DNA from: Elysia crispata
Taxonomy: Eukaryota > Mollusca > Gastropoda > Plakobranchidae
NCBI GenBank assembly: GCA_033675545.1
Contig: JAWDGP010004990.1
Span: 124,001 to 188,000 of the forward strand
Direction: 5' to 3'
Length of the DNA: 64,000 nucleotides
Positions 1 through 63,733 of the stretch are shown one piece after another (within the stretch, counting starts at the first letter, position 1; the number at the start of each line of letters is the position of its first letter). The notes below the pieces were generated by a model. That model did not search any database. It was given only the letters and a program-made list of their open reading frames with translations, and was not told where the DNA came from. The position numbers were made by a program, and so were the translations under genes.

Positions 1-751
1 CTGGCACTCCCTAGGTCTTTCCAAGAGATGCTGTTTTCTCCTTGGCTTTAGGAAATATTTTTGTTGTGTTTTGTTTCAAAGACTGTCAAATTTGAACTGG
101 AAGACTTAAATCAAATCATCGTACCGCAAAGTAATAATAAGTATCTGCTCTCTCTCTATGAAGCGGTCAACAGAATTAATTTATTGATCTTTTTGCATTT
201 TGTTACCCCTCATATGGGCAGTGCCTGTGATTCCAACCAAAATCCCTGACTTCTAGGTGCTGTTTGCAATGCCTAATCGATTATTACAATCAAAACTATT
301 ATTCTGTGATTAGTATGACTAATGTGTCTGTGTACAACCGCTTAAAAATAGTGGCTTTTTAACAGAGAGTGGTGGGGTAGGAGGTGACTAACAGATACGG
401 GGTTTTATCTTTGCTTACAGCACTGTGGTTCTGTTTCCGCCGAGAGGGAGCGAACACTATCCACCGCTTCATTGGTCATTGTCTAATCACCTCTATTTCC
501 TGCAGTCGCTTCTGCTGCATGCTGTTTTAGGATTTGGGTCTTATACGTCACCGCTTCGAGAGATCGAAAATCTGAAACCTTGAATGCGAGGAAATAGTCC
601 GAATGAAGCTTCTTGTTTGTTTAGCCAGTCATTGCAGCCACAATTGATGGATTTTGTTAAATTGCTGCAACACTTCACCTCTAAGAGTATCACGCATTAT
701 CTTTGCAATTATAAAGTCCCTATGTAATATGTTCTTTATTTATCAAAGTAC
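1..751. other. non-coding, nothing recognised
   Basis: AT-rich single-copy-looking sequence. No coding exon, tRNA or repeat can be supported. The KIF21 starting exon was sought here and not found. Confidence 0.5.
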
Positions 752-790
752 TGTTACTTTCTCTTTGCCTCTATATTCTTTGTCTATCTG

Positions 791-846
<56 letters not shown>

Positions 847-881
847 ACTTTCTCTTTGCCTCTGTATTCTGAGTCTATCTG

Positions 882-927
<46 letters not shown>

Positions 928-1042
928 ACTTTCTCTTTGCCTCTGTATTCTGAATCTATCTGTCTCTCTCTCTGTCTGTCTATCTGTCTGTTTGTCTGCC
1001 TCTCTGTCGGTCTATCTATCTGTCTGTCTGTCTGTCTCTCTC
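752..1042 (+). repeat. CT microsatellite with a 45-bp module repeated three times
   Basis: Three copies of a module beginning gttactttctctttgcctct (about 753, 844 and 925) are separated by pure CT runs, then end in CTGT/CTAT repeats (about 960-1038). The module and CT run were duplicated together. Confidence 0.9.
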
Positions 1043-1370
1043 TATCGTTCTCAACAGTAGACAAAATCTTTAATTCGCTCACTCCCTCCTCCTTCCCCTA
1101 ACACGACTACCTTTTGTCAATCCTTCTCCGAGCACTCATCACCCACCCCCGCATAATTTCTCCAGTGACTTTAGTTGAGTCTGTTGGAGAGATCGTGCAA
1201 GCGACTGGTATGAATAACTCAAAACCCATCATTTGATACAATTTCCATTTTGACCCGACCTTGCTCTGAACTTTTATTGTGTGCTTGTTGATCTCATTGA
1301 TCTATCCGATCTCTAGATCGATAGTTGTGAGTTAGACTTTTTGAGAGCTTGTGATGAGAGAATTATATTT

Positions 1371-1437
1371 CGCCCGATAGCCCAGTCGGTAAAATGTTGG
1401 ATTAATAATTTGGAGGTCCTGGGTTCCCTTATTGACC
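1371..1437 (+). mobile_element. tRNA-like head, probable SINE remnant
   Basis: tagcccagtcgg (1378-1389) matches the pol III A box, and gggttccctt (1421-1430) is a degraded B box at tRNA spacing. No intact cloverleaf. It directly abuts the 37-bp minisatellite, so that array may be its expanded tail. Confidence 0.45.
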
Positions 1438-2285
1438 ATGGAATGTGATGTTGAAGTGGGTTACTTTCCTGAGTAGGGAATGTTATGTTGATGTGGGTTA
1501 CTTTACTGACTAGGGAATGTGATGTTGATGTGGGTTACTTTCCTGAATAGGGAATTTTATGTTGATGTGGGTTACTTTACTGACTAGGGAATGTGATGTT
1601 GATGTGGGTTACTTTCCTGAGTAGGGAATGTTATGTTGATGTGGGTTACTTTCCTGAGTAGGAGGGAATGTTATGTTGATGTGGGTTACTTTCCTGAGTA
1701 GGGAATGTTATGTTGATGTGGATTTCTTTCCTGAGTAGGGAATGTGATGTTGATATGTTTTTTTTTCCTGACTACAGATTGTGATTTTAAGGCGGGTTAA
1801 TTCCCTGACTAGAGAATGTGATGTTAATGTGGGTTGATTTCCTGACTAAGGAAAGCGGTGTTGATATAGGTTACTTTACTGACCAGAGAACATGTTGATG
1901 TGGGTTACTTTACTGACTGGTATGAGAAGTTGATGCGGGTTACTTTACTGACTAGGGAATGTGATGTTGACGTGGGGTTACTTTCCTGACTGTGGAATGA
2001 GAAGTCGATGCGGGTTACTTTACTGACTAGGGAATGTGATGTTGACGTGGCGTTACTTTCCTGACTATGGAATGAGAAGTTGATGCGGGTTACTTTACTG
2101 ACTATGGAATGAGAATTTGATGCGGGTTACTTTACTGACTAGGGAATGAGAAGTTGATGCGGGTTACTTTACTGACTAGGGAATGTGATGTTGACGTGGG
2201 GTTACTTTCCTGACTGTGGAATGAGAAGTCGATGCTGGTTACTTTACGGACTAGGGGTTGTGATATTGACGTGGGTTTCCATCTA
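1438..2285 (+). repeat. 37-bp minisatellite, about 22 units
   Basis: Units of about 37 bp built around gatgtgggttactttcctga. The first half is homogeneous. From about 1955 on, two unit types (gaatgtgatgttgacgtgg and gaatgagaagttgatgcgg) alternate as a roughly 75-bp higher-order unit. Confidence 0.93.
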
Positions 2286-3343
<1,058 letters not shown>

Positions 3344-3777
3344 GGGGGCTCTTTTATGATTTATTGCGATGTCCCTTCTGCTCTTAAAAGCCTCTAACAA
3401 AGGCTGATGTGGGGATCGGATGCACTGAATCTTGTTTAGTTTATTCATACCCGAAGTTTATCATCTTCGAAAACAATTCATTTTATGCTCTCTCAACATT
3501 TAATGCAGTCTTTTGCACCGATTATGATAAACCATGTCTGATAGCGCATAGTTTCACCAGCCACTCATGACACAAGAAAGAAATCATCTGACAATTTCTA
3601 CAGCCCTAGATCGTTTATCTCTGAACGTGCTATTATCATTTACGAGCCACGAGTAGTTCCTAAAGCAAAGGAAAACAACTGCCTATTTTCAGCACCTTGT
3701 TAATGTCAATGCAAAGACTATAGTCATATAGTGCTAAGCTCCTTTCAAGCCTAACGATAGGGATAATTAGATAAGGT

Positions 3778-3857
3778 CTGAGGCAGGATTCGAACACGAA
3801 ATCTAGATCTATGTACATGTGGGATCTACAATGCTTTATTGACTGAGCGATGTGTCC
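3778..3857 (-). mobile_element. tRNA-derived SINE remnant
   Basis: On the minus strand, atcgctcagtca (3851-3840) resembles an A box and gttcgaatcc (3795-3786) is a perfect B box, at tRNA-like spacing. T-arm pairing is poor, so it is not a working tRNA. A C/G homopolymer run flanks its 5' side. Confidence 0.55.
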
Positions 3858-4348
3858 GCCCCCCCCCCCCCCAGGTGAAGTGGGAGGGGAGGGGGGGGGG
3901 TGAGGGAAATGGATTAAGAAAGAGACAGCTGATGACGAAGTAGACCTGGACTTAATATAGAGTTAAAGATAGTATCAAATTAGTATCAAATTGTTACGTG
4001 AGATTTCCGTGACTTGGTTAGTAAGCTTAGGTGCCTAGTGACAATGACGTTGTGAGACAAGATTCGACAGTATTTTTTCCTACGTTTTGTCTCGTAAGCA
4101 CGTCTATAGATAAAAACACAGTACATGTTATTTTTGGTTCTAAACAATCTGAAATAGAGGCCAGACTTCACCTCGTAACTGCTTCAGCTGTTACACTAAA
4201 AATACTATTCAACTCTCAGCACCATAACTTACTCCCAATGATCACATGTTTGTCCCTACTCGCTTACTCATTTTATTACATTTGAGACTCGTTTGCTGTC
4301 AAGCGGCGATAAACGATAAACATGTATAAATCCAGTTACTAAATCGTG

Positions 4349-4362
4349 AAGTCACGTGACTT
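4349..4362. promoter_or_regulatory. 14-bp perfect palindrome with CACGTG E-box
   Basis: AAGTCACGTGACTT is its own reverse complement and contains GTCACGTGAC, the consensus for TFEB/MITF/USF-type bHLH-ZIP factors (CLEAR element). Function is not shown. Confidence 0.4.
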
Positions 4363-4369
4363 GAGACTC

Positions 4370-4408
4370 ATTTTTTTTTTTTTTTTTTTTGGGGGGGGGG
4401 GGGGGGAG
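4370..4408. repeat. T-run joined to G-run
   Basis: About 18 T followed by about 18 G. The same T-to-G junction recurs elsewhere in the window. Confidence 0.9.
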
Positions 4409-4619
4409 AGGGGGAGATCTGTATTTTATACTAGCATGAAACTTTAAAGTTGTAAAAAAAAAAATTTAATGCTAAAAATATTAACAAAATCCATTGAAAC
4501 GAATAGTAGATAAACCCTAATTCGGGAATATAGACACGAACTTAAATATTCTCATTCTTTATTGTTATGCTTTTATTTATTTACTTTTACACTTTTATAG
4601 ACTTCTAATTCAAAATAAG

Positions 4620-4720
4620 AATGCGGTTTGTCCTCCCCCTCCCTCCCCCCTCTCTCTCTCTTTCTCCCTCCCTCCCTCTCTTCTCTCTGTCTCTCTCTGT
4701 CTCTCTCTCTCTCTCTTGCA
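4620..4720. repeat. CT/CCCT-rich pyrimidine tract
   Basis: Imperfect CT, CCCT and CTGT repeats, all pyrimidine on the plus strand except a few G. Confidence 0.8.
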
Positions 4721-4894
4721 TTTTCTCAAATTAAACTTTTGGTTGTTTTTTTTGTAAACTTTCGTGTTCAATGTGTAAAAAAAAAGTAATTTGGATGTTT
4801 GTGTCGGTCTAGCTGCTGACGGTTAGAAGTAAAAAAAAACTTACTCTGTCCATAAAGTAGTAACATGCTACAACTAATTGAAAAAGATAATGTA

Positions 4895-5115
4895 AAAAAA
4901 AGTCTTAGTATTCACATGGTAAATAATTTTAAATTCATTGTTATTAAAAAACAGTAACATTAAGTAAAAAGTCTTAGTATTCTCATGGTAAATGCTTTTA
5001 AATTCATTGTTATTAAGAAAAAAAAAACCAGTAACAACAAGTAAAAGTCTTTGTATTTCACATGGTAAATAGTTTTAAATTCATTGTTATTAAAAAAAAA
5101 CAACCCAGTAACAAA
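4895..5115 (+). repeat. three diverged copies of a roughly 70-bp unit
   Basis: gtcttagtatt, catggtaaat and ttttaaattcattgttatta recur in the same order starting near 4902, 4971 and 5047, with variable A-runs between them. Confidence 0.85.
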
Positions 5116-5694
5116 AAAACTACAACAGAATACTATTCTCTTACTCCTTTATCAAAGGTTAATTGTAAGTCTCTAAATAGTAACTGAGATTTTAAATAAG
5201 TGATTTCAAAGATAAGGCTGTCAGTGCAGTGCGAAATGAGTGTCTTATGATTGAAAGCATGATGAGTTAGGACCCTGATAACTACAAATTGTTAATTTAT
5301 TATCTAACATTCCTATTTTCTATCTTACGTGTAATGAGCTGTTATATCAGCAAACAGTTTAACGTCTTAAGGAACCGACAGAAAATCCGTAATCGATTTT
5401 GTCGCTCTTACGGGCATGTATGCTCTGGTGTTTTTTTTTAAACTTATCGTTGAAAATTGTTGAAAAGTAGTGTTCAGCTCTTAATTATTGCATTGCTGAA
5501 ATTAAAAGCATAAAATATTTGGATTCCTCATGAAGAGTTCTCCATTTCTTCTACTCGTCTTCTTCTTGCTTATTATACTGTTTCGTTCAAAGAAATTTCT
5601 ATAAATAGAAAATGTTTCATCAGTTTTTTAGAGAAGGGTGAAATTAAAACTTGTCTGAAAAAAAAAAAAAAACATCTAAAAACATTCTACCTTC

Positions 5695-5695
<1 letters not shown>

Positions 5696-5730
<35 letters not shown>
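5696..5730. repeat. short CT microsatellite
   Basis: About 16 CT units in a pyrimidine-rich setting. The sequence from 3344 to 6177 otherwise holds no gene that I can support. Confidence 0.9.
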
Positions 5731-5734
<4 letters not shown>

Positions 5735-6177
5735 GTCTCGCTCCCTTTCCCGCTCCCCTTTGCAAATATCTTACTATAAAAATCTTCAAAAAACTTTGTT
5801 GTGTGTACCAAGAACAGAGATCGCCTAGAGTCCTGCTTTGAAAGTGAAGCCTTTTCTTTACACGTTAAACTCTTTTATTTTCTTTTAATTCTCCACCTTT
5901 CCCTGATTTTTTTTTTAAAGTTTACTCTTGGATGAAAATTCTTTGCGACGGATCTTTGAATTTCTCTCTTTCTGAAGACTAAGACTCAGCTTTTCTTTTT
6001 TGTTTTTCATATCCACTGTATGCATTTCTTTTTTTCTTTGATTCTGCTTTTCCTTCTCCTTCACACCCCCCACACACACCCCGACCCCTTTTCCCCTCAT
6101 CCATCGTTTCCTTTTTTTCCCTTCATTTTTTTCATGAACTTCATCATTTTATGATCAGTGCTGTTCTTTTTGTTGTT

Positions 6178-6179
6178 AA

Positions 6180-6267
<88 letters not shown>

Positions 6268-6391
6268 GTCGTCGTCGTCGTTGTTGTTGTTGTTGTTGTT
6301 GTTGTTATTATTATTATTATTTTTGTTATTATTATTATTATTTTTGTTATTAATTATGATATATTCGTCAGTATTTTGTGGTGCTGCTATT

Positions 6392-6467
<76 letters not shown>

Positions 6468-6470
6468 TTC
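6178..6470 (+). repeat. compound ATT-GTC/GTT-ATT array followed by AT and T runs
   Basis: (ATT)n to about 6267, then GTC and GTT units to about 6305, then ATT again, then (AT)n at about 6397-6450 and a T-run ending at 6469. It lies about 90 nt upstream of the KIF21 exon acceptor. Confidence 0.95.
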
Positions 6471-6561
6471 CTAGCTGGTATAGCAGGGAATAAGTAACTA
6501 TCCGGACATCTTTGAGAGCATCATGTTACCAACTGGATACCACCTCTGATCTTTTCCCCAG

Positions 6562-57975
<51,414 letters not shown>

Positions 57976-59049
57976 GTGAGTAATTGCAGCTGGTAGCAGG
58001 GCACTGTGTTTTTTGTACTCTTTTATTCCAGTAGATTATTCTTTGTATATCCTACTCCTGTATTTTCAAATATTGAAAATTTAAAGATCAAATTCTGTAT
58101 GAGGTCTATGTGTGACATTTATATGGTGATTTGCTCCATAATTTCCTTCATGCACTTTTATTTTCTCCCCTCTTGGTATTTGTCAGATGGCGTACTGAAG
58201 GCATCCTTTTTACTAGTCACCCACTTTTATATATCTCCTCTTGTTTTTATCCTTTCTCATATTGATTTCAATCCCCTTTTCCATTCGATTAATCATTAAG
58301 TTGGAACGGTTGTCTTTTTTTTCTTTTTTTTTTATGATTTATTGCGTTTGAAACTCAGTTATCTGATTGAATATCTTTATCATATGATTTGTTTTTCTAA
58401 CCTTTATCCCCATTTTTTGTAATAACAAATCTCTGTAATCTTTCTGGTTGTTTTTTTTTTTATTCCTGTAATCTTTACATGAGTACAAATGTAATGTAAA
58501 CAAGTTGAATGACGAGGACTCTGTGTGGTTCTGATTTCGTTTTTTTTTTAAATACTTTCACCCGGTGTGAAGTTCATGATATGCAACATTAAACAAAATC
58601 CTGATGAACTTTTAATTAAGCAATAATGATTCAACTCAAGAAATTAACAATAACTAGGATTGTAATCCATGGAAGACTGAGGAACAAATGTAGTCATAAG
58701 AGTTTATTAATAATAATACAAACCCATTGATATACAATGGCCATCCTAAAGAGAGCTATTGAAGCTATTAAAATTACTGATATCACAGGCAAACTACCAG
58801 CTATATTGGTCTTTAATAATTTTCTGTATAAAACAAAGAGTTTTAATTTAAACACATTTTGCCTACTTTAATTTTGTTTTCATTAAGAATATGGAATAAA
58901 AAAAACAACAACAAAAAAAAAACATAAACAACAGCAACAAGAATACTAAATTTTATAATTAAAATGGCAATGAATCTCAATTTCAAAATGCATTTGCACT
59001 TATCTACCAATGCAAATATGTATAAAAGCACATATTCTTTATGTGTGTG

Positions 59050-59125
<76 letters not shown>

Positions 59126-60582
59126 AATCCTTATTTAGTCTTTGTATGTTCAGAGTTCTTTTAATACATTGCAGATAAAATGTATAATTATGTCGATGAA
59201 TTAAGTTGAGAGTCTTACAAATATTTTAATTTTTCATCTATATTTCACGCCTTAGAACACTGTTTTTTTTTCAGCCTTGTCCGAAAAGAAGAAAGAATAA
59301 CACAAAGACTTTTTCTTTTGCTAAAATTGCACAGATAATTATACTCTCAAAATAAAGTAGTCTAAAGGTTTATGTAAGGTAGTTACTCGTATTTATTGAG
59401 TAATCTTCATAAAGATGTTCTTAGTTTCTGTTTCTTTGTATGGATAACTCCACTCCCCCTCCCCTTTGGTTGAGAAAATAATACCTCCCCCCCACCCCGG
59501 TCCTTTTAAAAAAAAAAAAAAGAATTTTTTAATCGACAGCAGCAGCTGACATAATAACACAACTCCTTTCCTTTGATGGGAAAAACAATATAAAATGTCT
59601 CCTTCTCCACATTAGTAGTAAGGAGAGTGCGGTAATATGAATCAGAAAGGGAAGTTTTTGTCCATTGGAAAACATAGTTCGTCCGTTATTTCGACATATA
59701 TCTGTCTTATTGAAGACAAAATTGTTTCGCATAGAGTTGAGCATTTTTTATATTTTGAAATTTTGCAAGGGAAATGTGCAATCGGTAGTGCATCAAGGCC
59801 TTTGTAAACGCGTTGTTTCTGTCATGGAGGTGAAAAATTCCATAAACGTGCACAGAAAATGATTAAACGTTGGAATGAAGCTGCAAATACCTGTGAGCTT
59901 TTCTAGTCTGGCTGTTGTACTTTGTCCATGTTCTCATTGGCGTTGACTCTTCATGTCTTTGAAGTTAGTATGAAAATCATTCGCTTCAATATGCAACACA
60001 ATTAGATGTCAAAGGAAGTTAAAGAAAAGGAGAAAATCTTGACAATGCAATCGGTTGAAGCTGAAGCTCTGAGGCCTCGTCGTGCAGCATCGAAACGTAG
60101 TGACATGATTTTTATACATTGTAACCAACACGCATTGCGAAATATGTACTATCCAATTGCTTTACAAATTTCATACATGGAAATTTATTGCGGCGAGAGC
60201 TCTTCTGTTTTTTTTTCTTCCCTTGTCACTCCATACGTTATATAACATAGGTAAGAACATTTCAGGTCGCTCTGCCATCGAGCTATGCTTGAACTCATCT
60301 GCAAAATGAAGAGGTGACTTTGCCGTGCAAATATCCACTGTAGTATGTTAATCAAATTTCAACTTAATAAAAATAAGTGAAATTGTTTTCATTTTATTTA
60401 TAATTTTATTTCCTCACCATAATAGAGAAATGTATGTTCGAAAGTTCCATCTGGGTTTGTACTTTCTAAACGTCCAATTTCAAAAAGCATTCACTAACAT
60501 TATCGTATGATAATTATTTGGTCCAAAGTCTTGACTGCATTTTTTTTTCTTATTTCGTTATAAATCCGTTTCGTTTCAGTCT
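57976..60582 (+). other. region between last KIF21 exon seen and the antisense gene
   Basis: AT-rich. A small frame at 60006-60245 has coding-like composition near its start but no match that I recognise and the wrong phase for KIF21. No WD40-coding exon is seen. Confidence 0.5.
59052..59121 (+). repeat. AT dinucleotide microsatellite
   Basis: About 35 AT units. Confidence 0.96.
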
Positions 60583-60588
60583 TTTATT
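60583..60588 (-). promoter_or_regulatory. candidate poly(A) signal AATAAA
   Basis: TTTATT on the plus strand reads AATAAA on the minus strand about 95 nt downstream of the minus-strand stop codon. Two more copies lie at 60405-60410 and 60393-60398. The first is the best placed. Confidence 0.45.
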
Positions 60589-60682
60589 ATTTTTCATGAA
60601 TGACATTGACTTCCTGTAGTCTTTTGAAATGAGAAGGAAGCAAACGGTGCACCATGCTCCGCCCATAGGGCAGCTGTGTTCT

Positions 60683-61024
60683 CTAGGCCTGTTGGGCGAC
60701 GGGCATGATTCCCATACCGCGGTGTCTGTCTAACCTAGCGGCCTCCTTGCTGCACGGCTGCTGCAGAGCGCTACCGTCCCCTCCCTTGTCTGCGGCCTTG
60801 ACCTTCCGCGCTTCCTCCGCCTCAGCCTGTACCCCACTCTGGTCGCTCTTGCTGCTTCTGTTGCTGGTGTCGCCTGCTGCCGGCTGGCCGCGCCTGTGGC
60901 GGAACACCCTCCTCAGGTAGCCCTGGAGCTGGGCTGCCGTCTTGCCGCCCTGCTCTCCCGCAACGCGCTTCTTGCTGGGAATCTGCAGGCTGGCAGCTCC
61001 CCGCACCGACTGGCCCTTCACTAC
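60683..61024 (-). CDS. unrecognised gene, last coding exon
   Basis: 113 codons plus stop, starting VVKGQSVRGAASLQIPSKKR and ending GIMPVAQQA. Acceptor ccactgacag. Gly/Ala/Gln/Lys-rich with an IQ-like LQGYLRRVFRHRR. High GC, open to the stop. Confidence 0.83.
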   Translation of the reverse strand, partial: VVKGQSVRGAASLQIPSKKRVAGEQGGKTAAQLQGYLRRVFRHRRGQPAAGDTSNRSSKSDQSGVQAEAEEARKVKAADKGGDGSALQQPCSKEAARLDRHRGMGIMPVAQQA

Positions 61025-63571
61025 CTGTCAGTGGATACAAACATACGTTAAGAAATCGGAAACGTTTTAATGACCTCCGTTTAAGAAAAAAAATCTTAAA
61101 CAAATCTACTAACGGTACATAAGACAATGGTGCTGACTTTACATTGTGAGGAGACTATGAAAATTTCTGATGGATATACGATGATAACAACTAACTTTGC
61201 GGAGACTCACTCAGCCTTTATATATATATCATTTAATTGCTTCTTTCGCTATAGAATCTTAAACCATTTATTCCGTAATCAAATAGGGAACTATATTTTA
61301 CCCTGAGCTTTACGGGTTAAAGGTTTTAGATGTTTTGTTTTCCATTATTAGTCCTTTTAGAAATTCTTTATCAGCTATGTTTATGTGGAGTATTACTAAT
61401 TCATTTAGTTATTTTATTAGTTTTACATCGAACGTTATCGCTAAGAATGCTTAGAGTATGTTAAATAGACTGACGAATGTAATGAGTTTGACAGTTTTAG
61501 CCTCTTTGAGATTCCATCTCAGTGCAAGATAATCACCTTTCTCGGACTCTTGTTTGAGCGTCGCGGGGATTTCTGCTGGAAGGGGTCAGCCAGGAGAAAC
61601 CCGTAGCCCTCGTCTGAGGGTCTGGGTGTCTCACCGAAACGCAGGCTAGCCTCGTTCTCGCGCATACGAGTTCTGGAAATAGAGCAGTCATGAGTAAATA
61701 CCATGGCATTAAGATATTTCAGGAAAAAAATTACGCTCGAAATAGTTTAGTTTTAGAGGCCGCCGTAGGTATTGCAAGCTTAGGTAACCATGGTTAGACA
61801 GCATTGTAGAGAAGTAATAGATTGTGGTCGCGTATTACATCGAAGGGATAAAACTTGAAAAACAATTTCATAAAGATTTGTAACTTATAAGCGTTTAAGC
61901 GAAACAGAAAGGGGAAAAATATTCGCCAGGAATATGATTTACCGGTACGTGTATATTGATTGTAGTCTTTAAAGTATCTTTTTAAATAATCTTGTGAGTG
62001 GGCTGATACGTTAAGGTAGTAATAGCAAGAAACACAAGCTGGACCAACCTGACAGCGAACATGATATCGGAGAGAGTCTTTTTACGTTTGTCTGGGTCTG
62101 GCACACTCATATAGCTGCTCTTCCACTCCTCTGTCTCCAGAGAGAGCCTGGAGATTTTGGTCAGCACAGACACGTCACTCCCTTTGTCCCAGTTGCCCTT
62201 GCTATGTCCGGCCTTGCGCTGGCCAGACGTGTTCAGGTCATGCAGGATTACGTTTTTCCGCATCAATGTTTTTATTTTCAGAGGTGGCAAGTCTGTAGGC
62301 TTCATATTGGCAAGCTCCTCCGAGAACTTTTTGGTTGTTGCCTCAGCCTCGGTAGGTTTCTCATCACTTCGAGCTGAGACGTCCTTCTCGCGTTCAGTGC
62401 TCGCACCACTAACATCACCTCGTGCTGTTTTGTCCACGCAGCCTATCTGGGCCAACACTTTCATCTGTTCAGGGTCGAAGTTAATATGCTGGAAGGACGT
62501 GTCCCCCATGGTCGTGTCGGCCAGGGTTGTGTTGAGACTTTCACCTCCCATGATGGATTCGTTATGCGCATTCTCGGTGCCTGATACGGAAACAGTGGCG
62601 CTTGTTGTGCTGGAGGCGTTCAGTCCTCCGGTACTGGCCATTGTCAGGTTAGGGTTGGCCCCAACTACGCTCAAAATGGATGTGTTAACCTCGCCAGGTC
62701 GAGTGAACTGGACTTTCTTCTTCTTCTGGTGATCGGGCTGCCTGGGCACGTCGGGATCAAGCTGTATCTCACTGCGTTTCGGGTCGCGGATCGCCGGGAT
62801 CTTGAAGTTCCTTTTCTTTATCTTTACGGAATCCTCCAGGTAAGGGTACGTCTCGAACACCGTGCTCTTGCCTGTTGGCCTCGACACATTTTTGCCGGAG
62901 TCCCAGGTGGTTTGCCGCCGCTTTTTGGCGGACGTTATAGTTGGGAGACGGATCAACGACATGCGCTTCTCCCGCAAGTTTGCGCGCCCGATGTTTCGTA
63001 GCATGTCTTGGTTTTTCTGCAGTTCCTTAAATTTTTTATGCTCCTTGGACTCCTGTGCTTGTACGTCTTCCCATCCGTCATCTTTCAAGAAGCTCTTTTT
63101 AGAACTTCCGTCAAGCGCATCTTTCTCGCCAGGTCCTATTTCGTTGTTTCGACCCATCATCGTTTGAGAGGAAAACCTCAGATTTTTGCTTGGATTTCCC
63201 GGGTTGTGAGATTTGTACGGATTGATGAGGCCTTTTAGTGCTGGGAGCTGAAGGCTGGACGGCAGTGCGGCGGCTGTAGTGCTGGCGTGTGTTTTCGTCG
63301 ATCTTATCGTCATGTGATCTTCATACTCGTCCTCCTCCTCCTCCATGAGTCTCTTGAGCTCTGGCTCCACGTCTGAGGTCGGGAAGGAGACGTGCGACGC
63401 GGCGCAGCTCTGGTCGCTGCTGCTCACCGTGCGGTCGTCGCGGTGCAGCTGAGACAGGTCCAGCCGCAGTGTGGACAGGTGCGCGCGCAGCTGGTGCTTC
63501 TCCTCTGTGTAGGTGCGCATCGTGTTGCGCAGGTCGTCCTGGAGGCCCGCGTTGCTCACCCGCAGCAGCAT
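60683..63571 (-). CDS. complete three-exon gene for an unrecognised 666-residue protein
   Basis: Coding exons 63571-62049, 61672-61537 and 61024-60683 join in phase to 2,001 nt including TAG/TGA-type termination, giving 666 residues. The start ATG follows an in-frame TGA nine bases upstream, so it is the first possible start of this exon. Visible: heptad-like N-terminus (about 1-47), acidic EEEEDEYED (about 77-85), several basic blocks, KKKKVQF (283-289) that fits the RVxF PP1-docking pattern, a Ser/Thr/Asn-rich stretch (about 295-360), and LQGYLRRVFRHRR near the C-terminus, IQ-like but lacking the consensus Arg at position 11. No signal peptide or membrane segment is seen. I cannot assign a family. 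It lies antisense to KIF21 and probably within one of its introns. An AATAAA on the minus strand at 60588-60583 is about 95 nt past the stop. Confidence 0.85.
61025..62048 (-). other. two introns of the antisense gene
   Basis: 61025-61536 and 61673-62048, both AT-rich and without recognisable features, bordered by GT/AG on the minus strand. Confidence 0.75.
61537..61672 (-). CDS. unrecognised gene, coding exon 2
   Basis: 136 nt, phase 2 to 0, from RTRMRENEASLRFGETPRPS to KSPRRSNKSPRK. Acceptor ctatttccag, donor gtgatt. Basic and Ser/Pro-rich at its end; GC-rich compared with the flanking introns. Confidence 0.85.
62049..63571 (-). CDS. unrecognised gene, coding exon 1 (507 codons plus 2 nt)
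   Basis: A single long open exon from ATG to FAV plus AG, with donor gttggt. Its length alone makes chance unlikely in AT-rich DNA. It holds the N-terminal heptads, the acidic run, the KKKKVQF motif and a conserved-looking end, SDIMFAV. An acceptor-like ctgcag lies in the leader at about 63598, so a non-coding 5' exon may precede it. Confidence 0.92.
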
Positions 63572-63688
63572 CTTCTCTCACTCGTTACTAGGTTTGCTGC
63601 AGCGGTTCGAGTCAGATCCAGGCGTTCTAATGTGGGCTGGTCTCTGCAAAAGTAAAGCAGGGAGGTGGGGAGGGGGGGAGGGGGGGGT

Positions 63689-63733
<45 letters not shown>

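Noticed and set aside
1438-2285. CRISPR-like array
   Set aside because: The 37-bp units are contiguous without unique spacers and the context is eukaryotic; it is a minisatellite.
3778-3857. Functional tRNA
   Set aside because: Good B box, but the T-arm and acceptor stem do not pair; called a SINE remnant instead.
59270-59340. Further KIF21 exon after tttttttcag
   Set aside because: The frame reads GLVRKEERITQRL in the right phase, but no donor follows before a stop and there is no similarity to the WD40 linker.
60006-60245. 79-codon plus-strand frame MSKEVKEKEK...
   Set aside because: Starts coding-like, but no homology is recognised, the phase does not continue KIF21, and the 3' half looks like intergenic sequence.
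62157-62732. 191-codon plus-strand frame
   Set aside because: Shadow of the long minus-strand exon, which has the better start, splice sites and composition.
63321-63581. 86-codon minus-strand frame overlapping the antisense gene start
   Set aside because: Out of frame with the 507-codon exon; GC-driven overlap.
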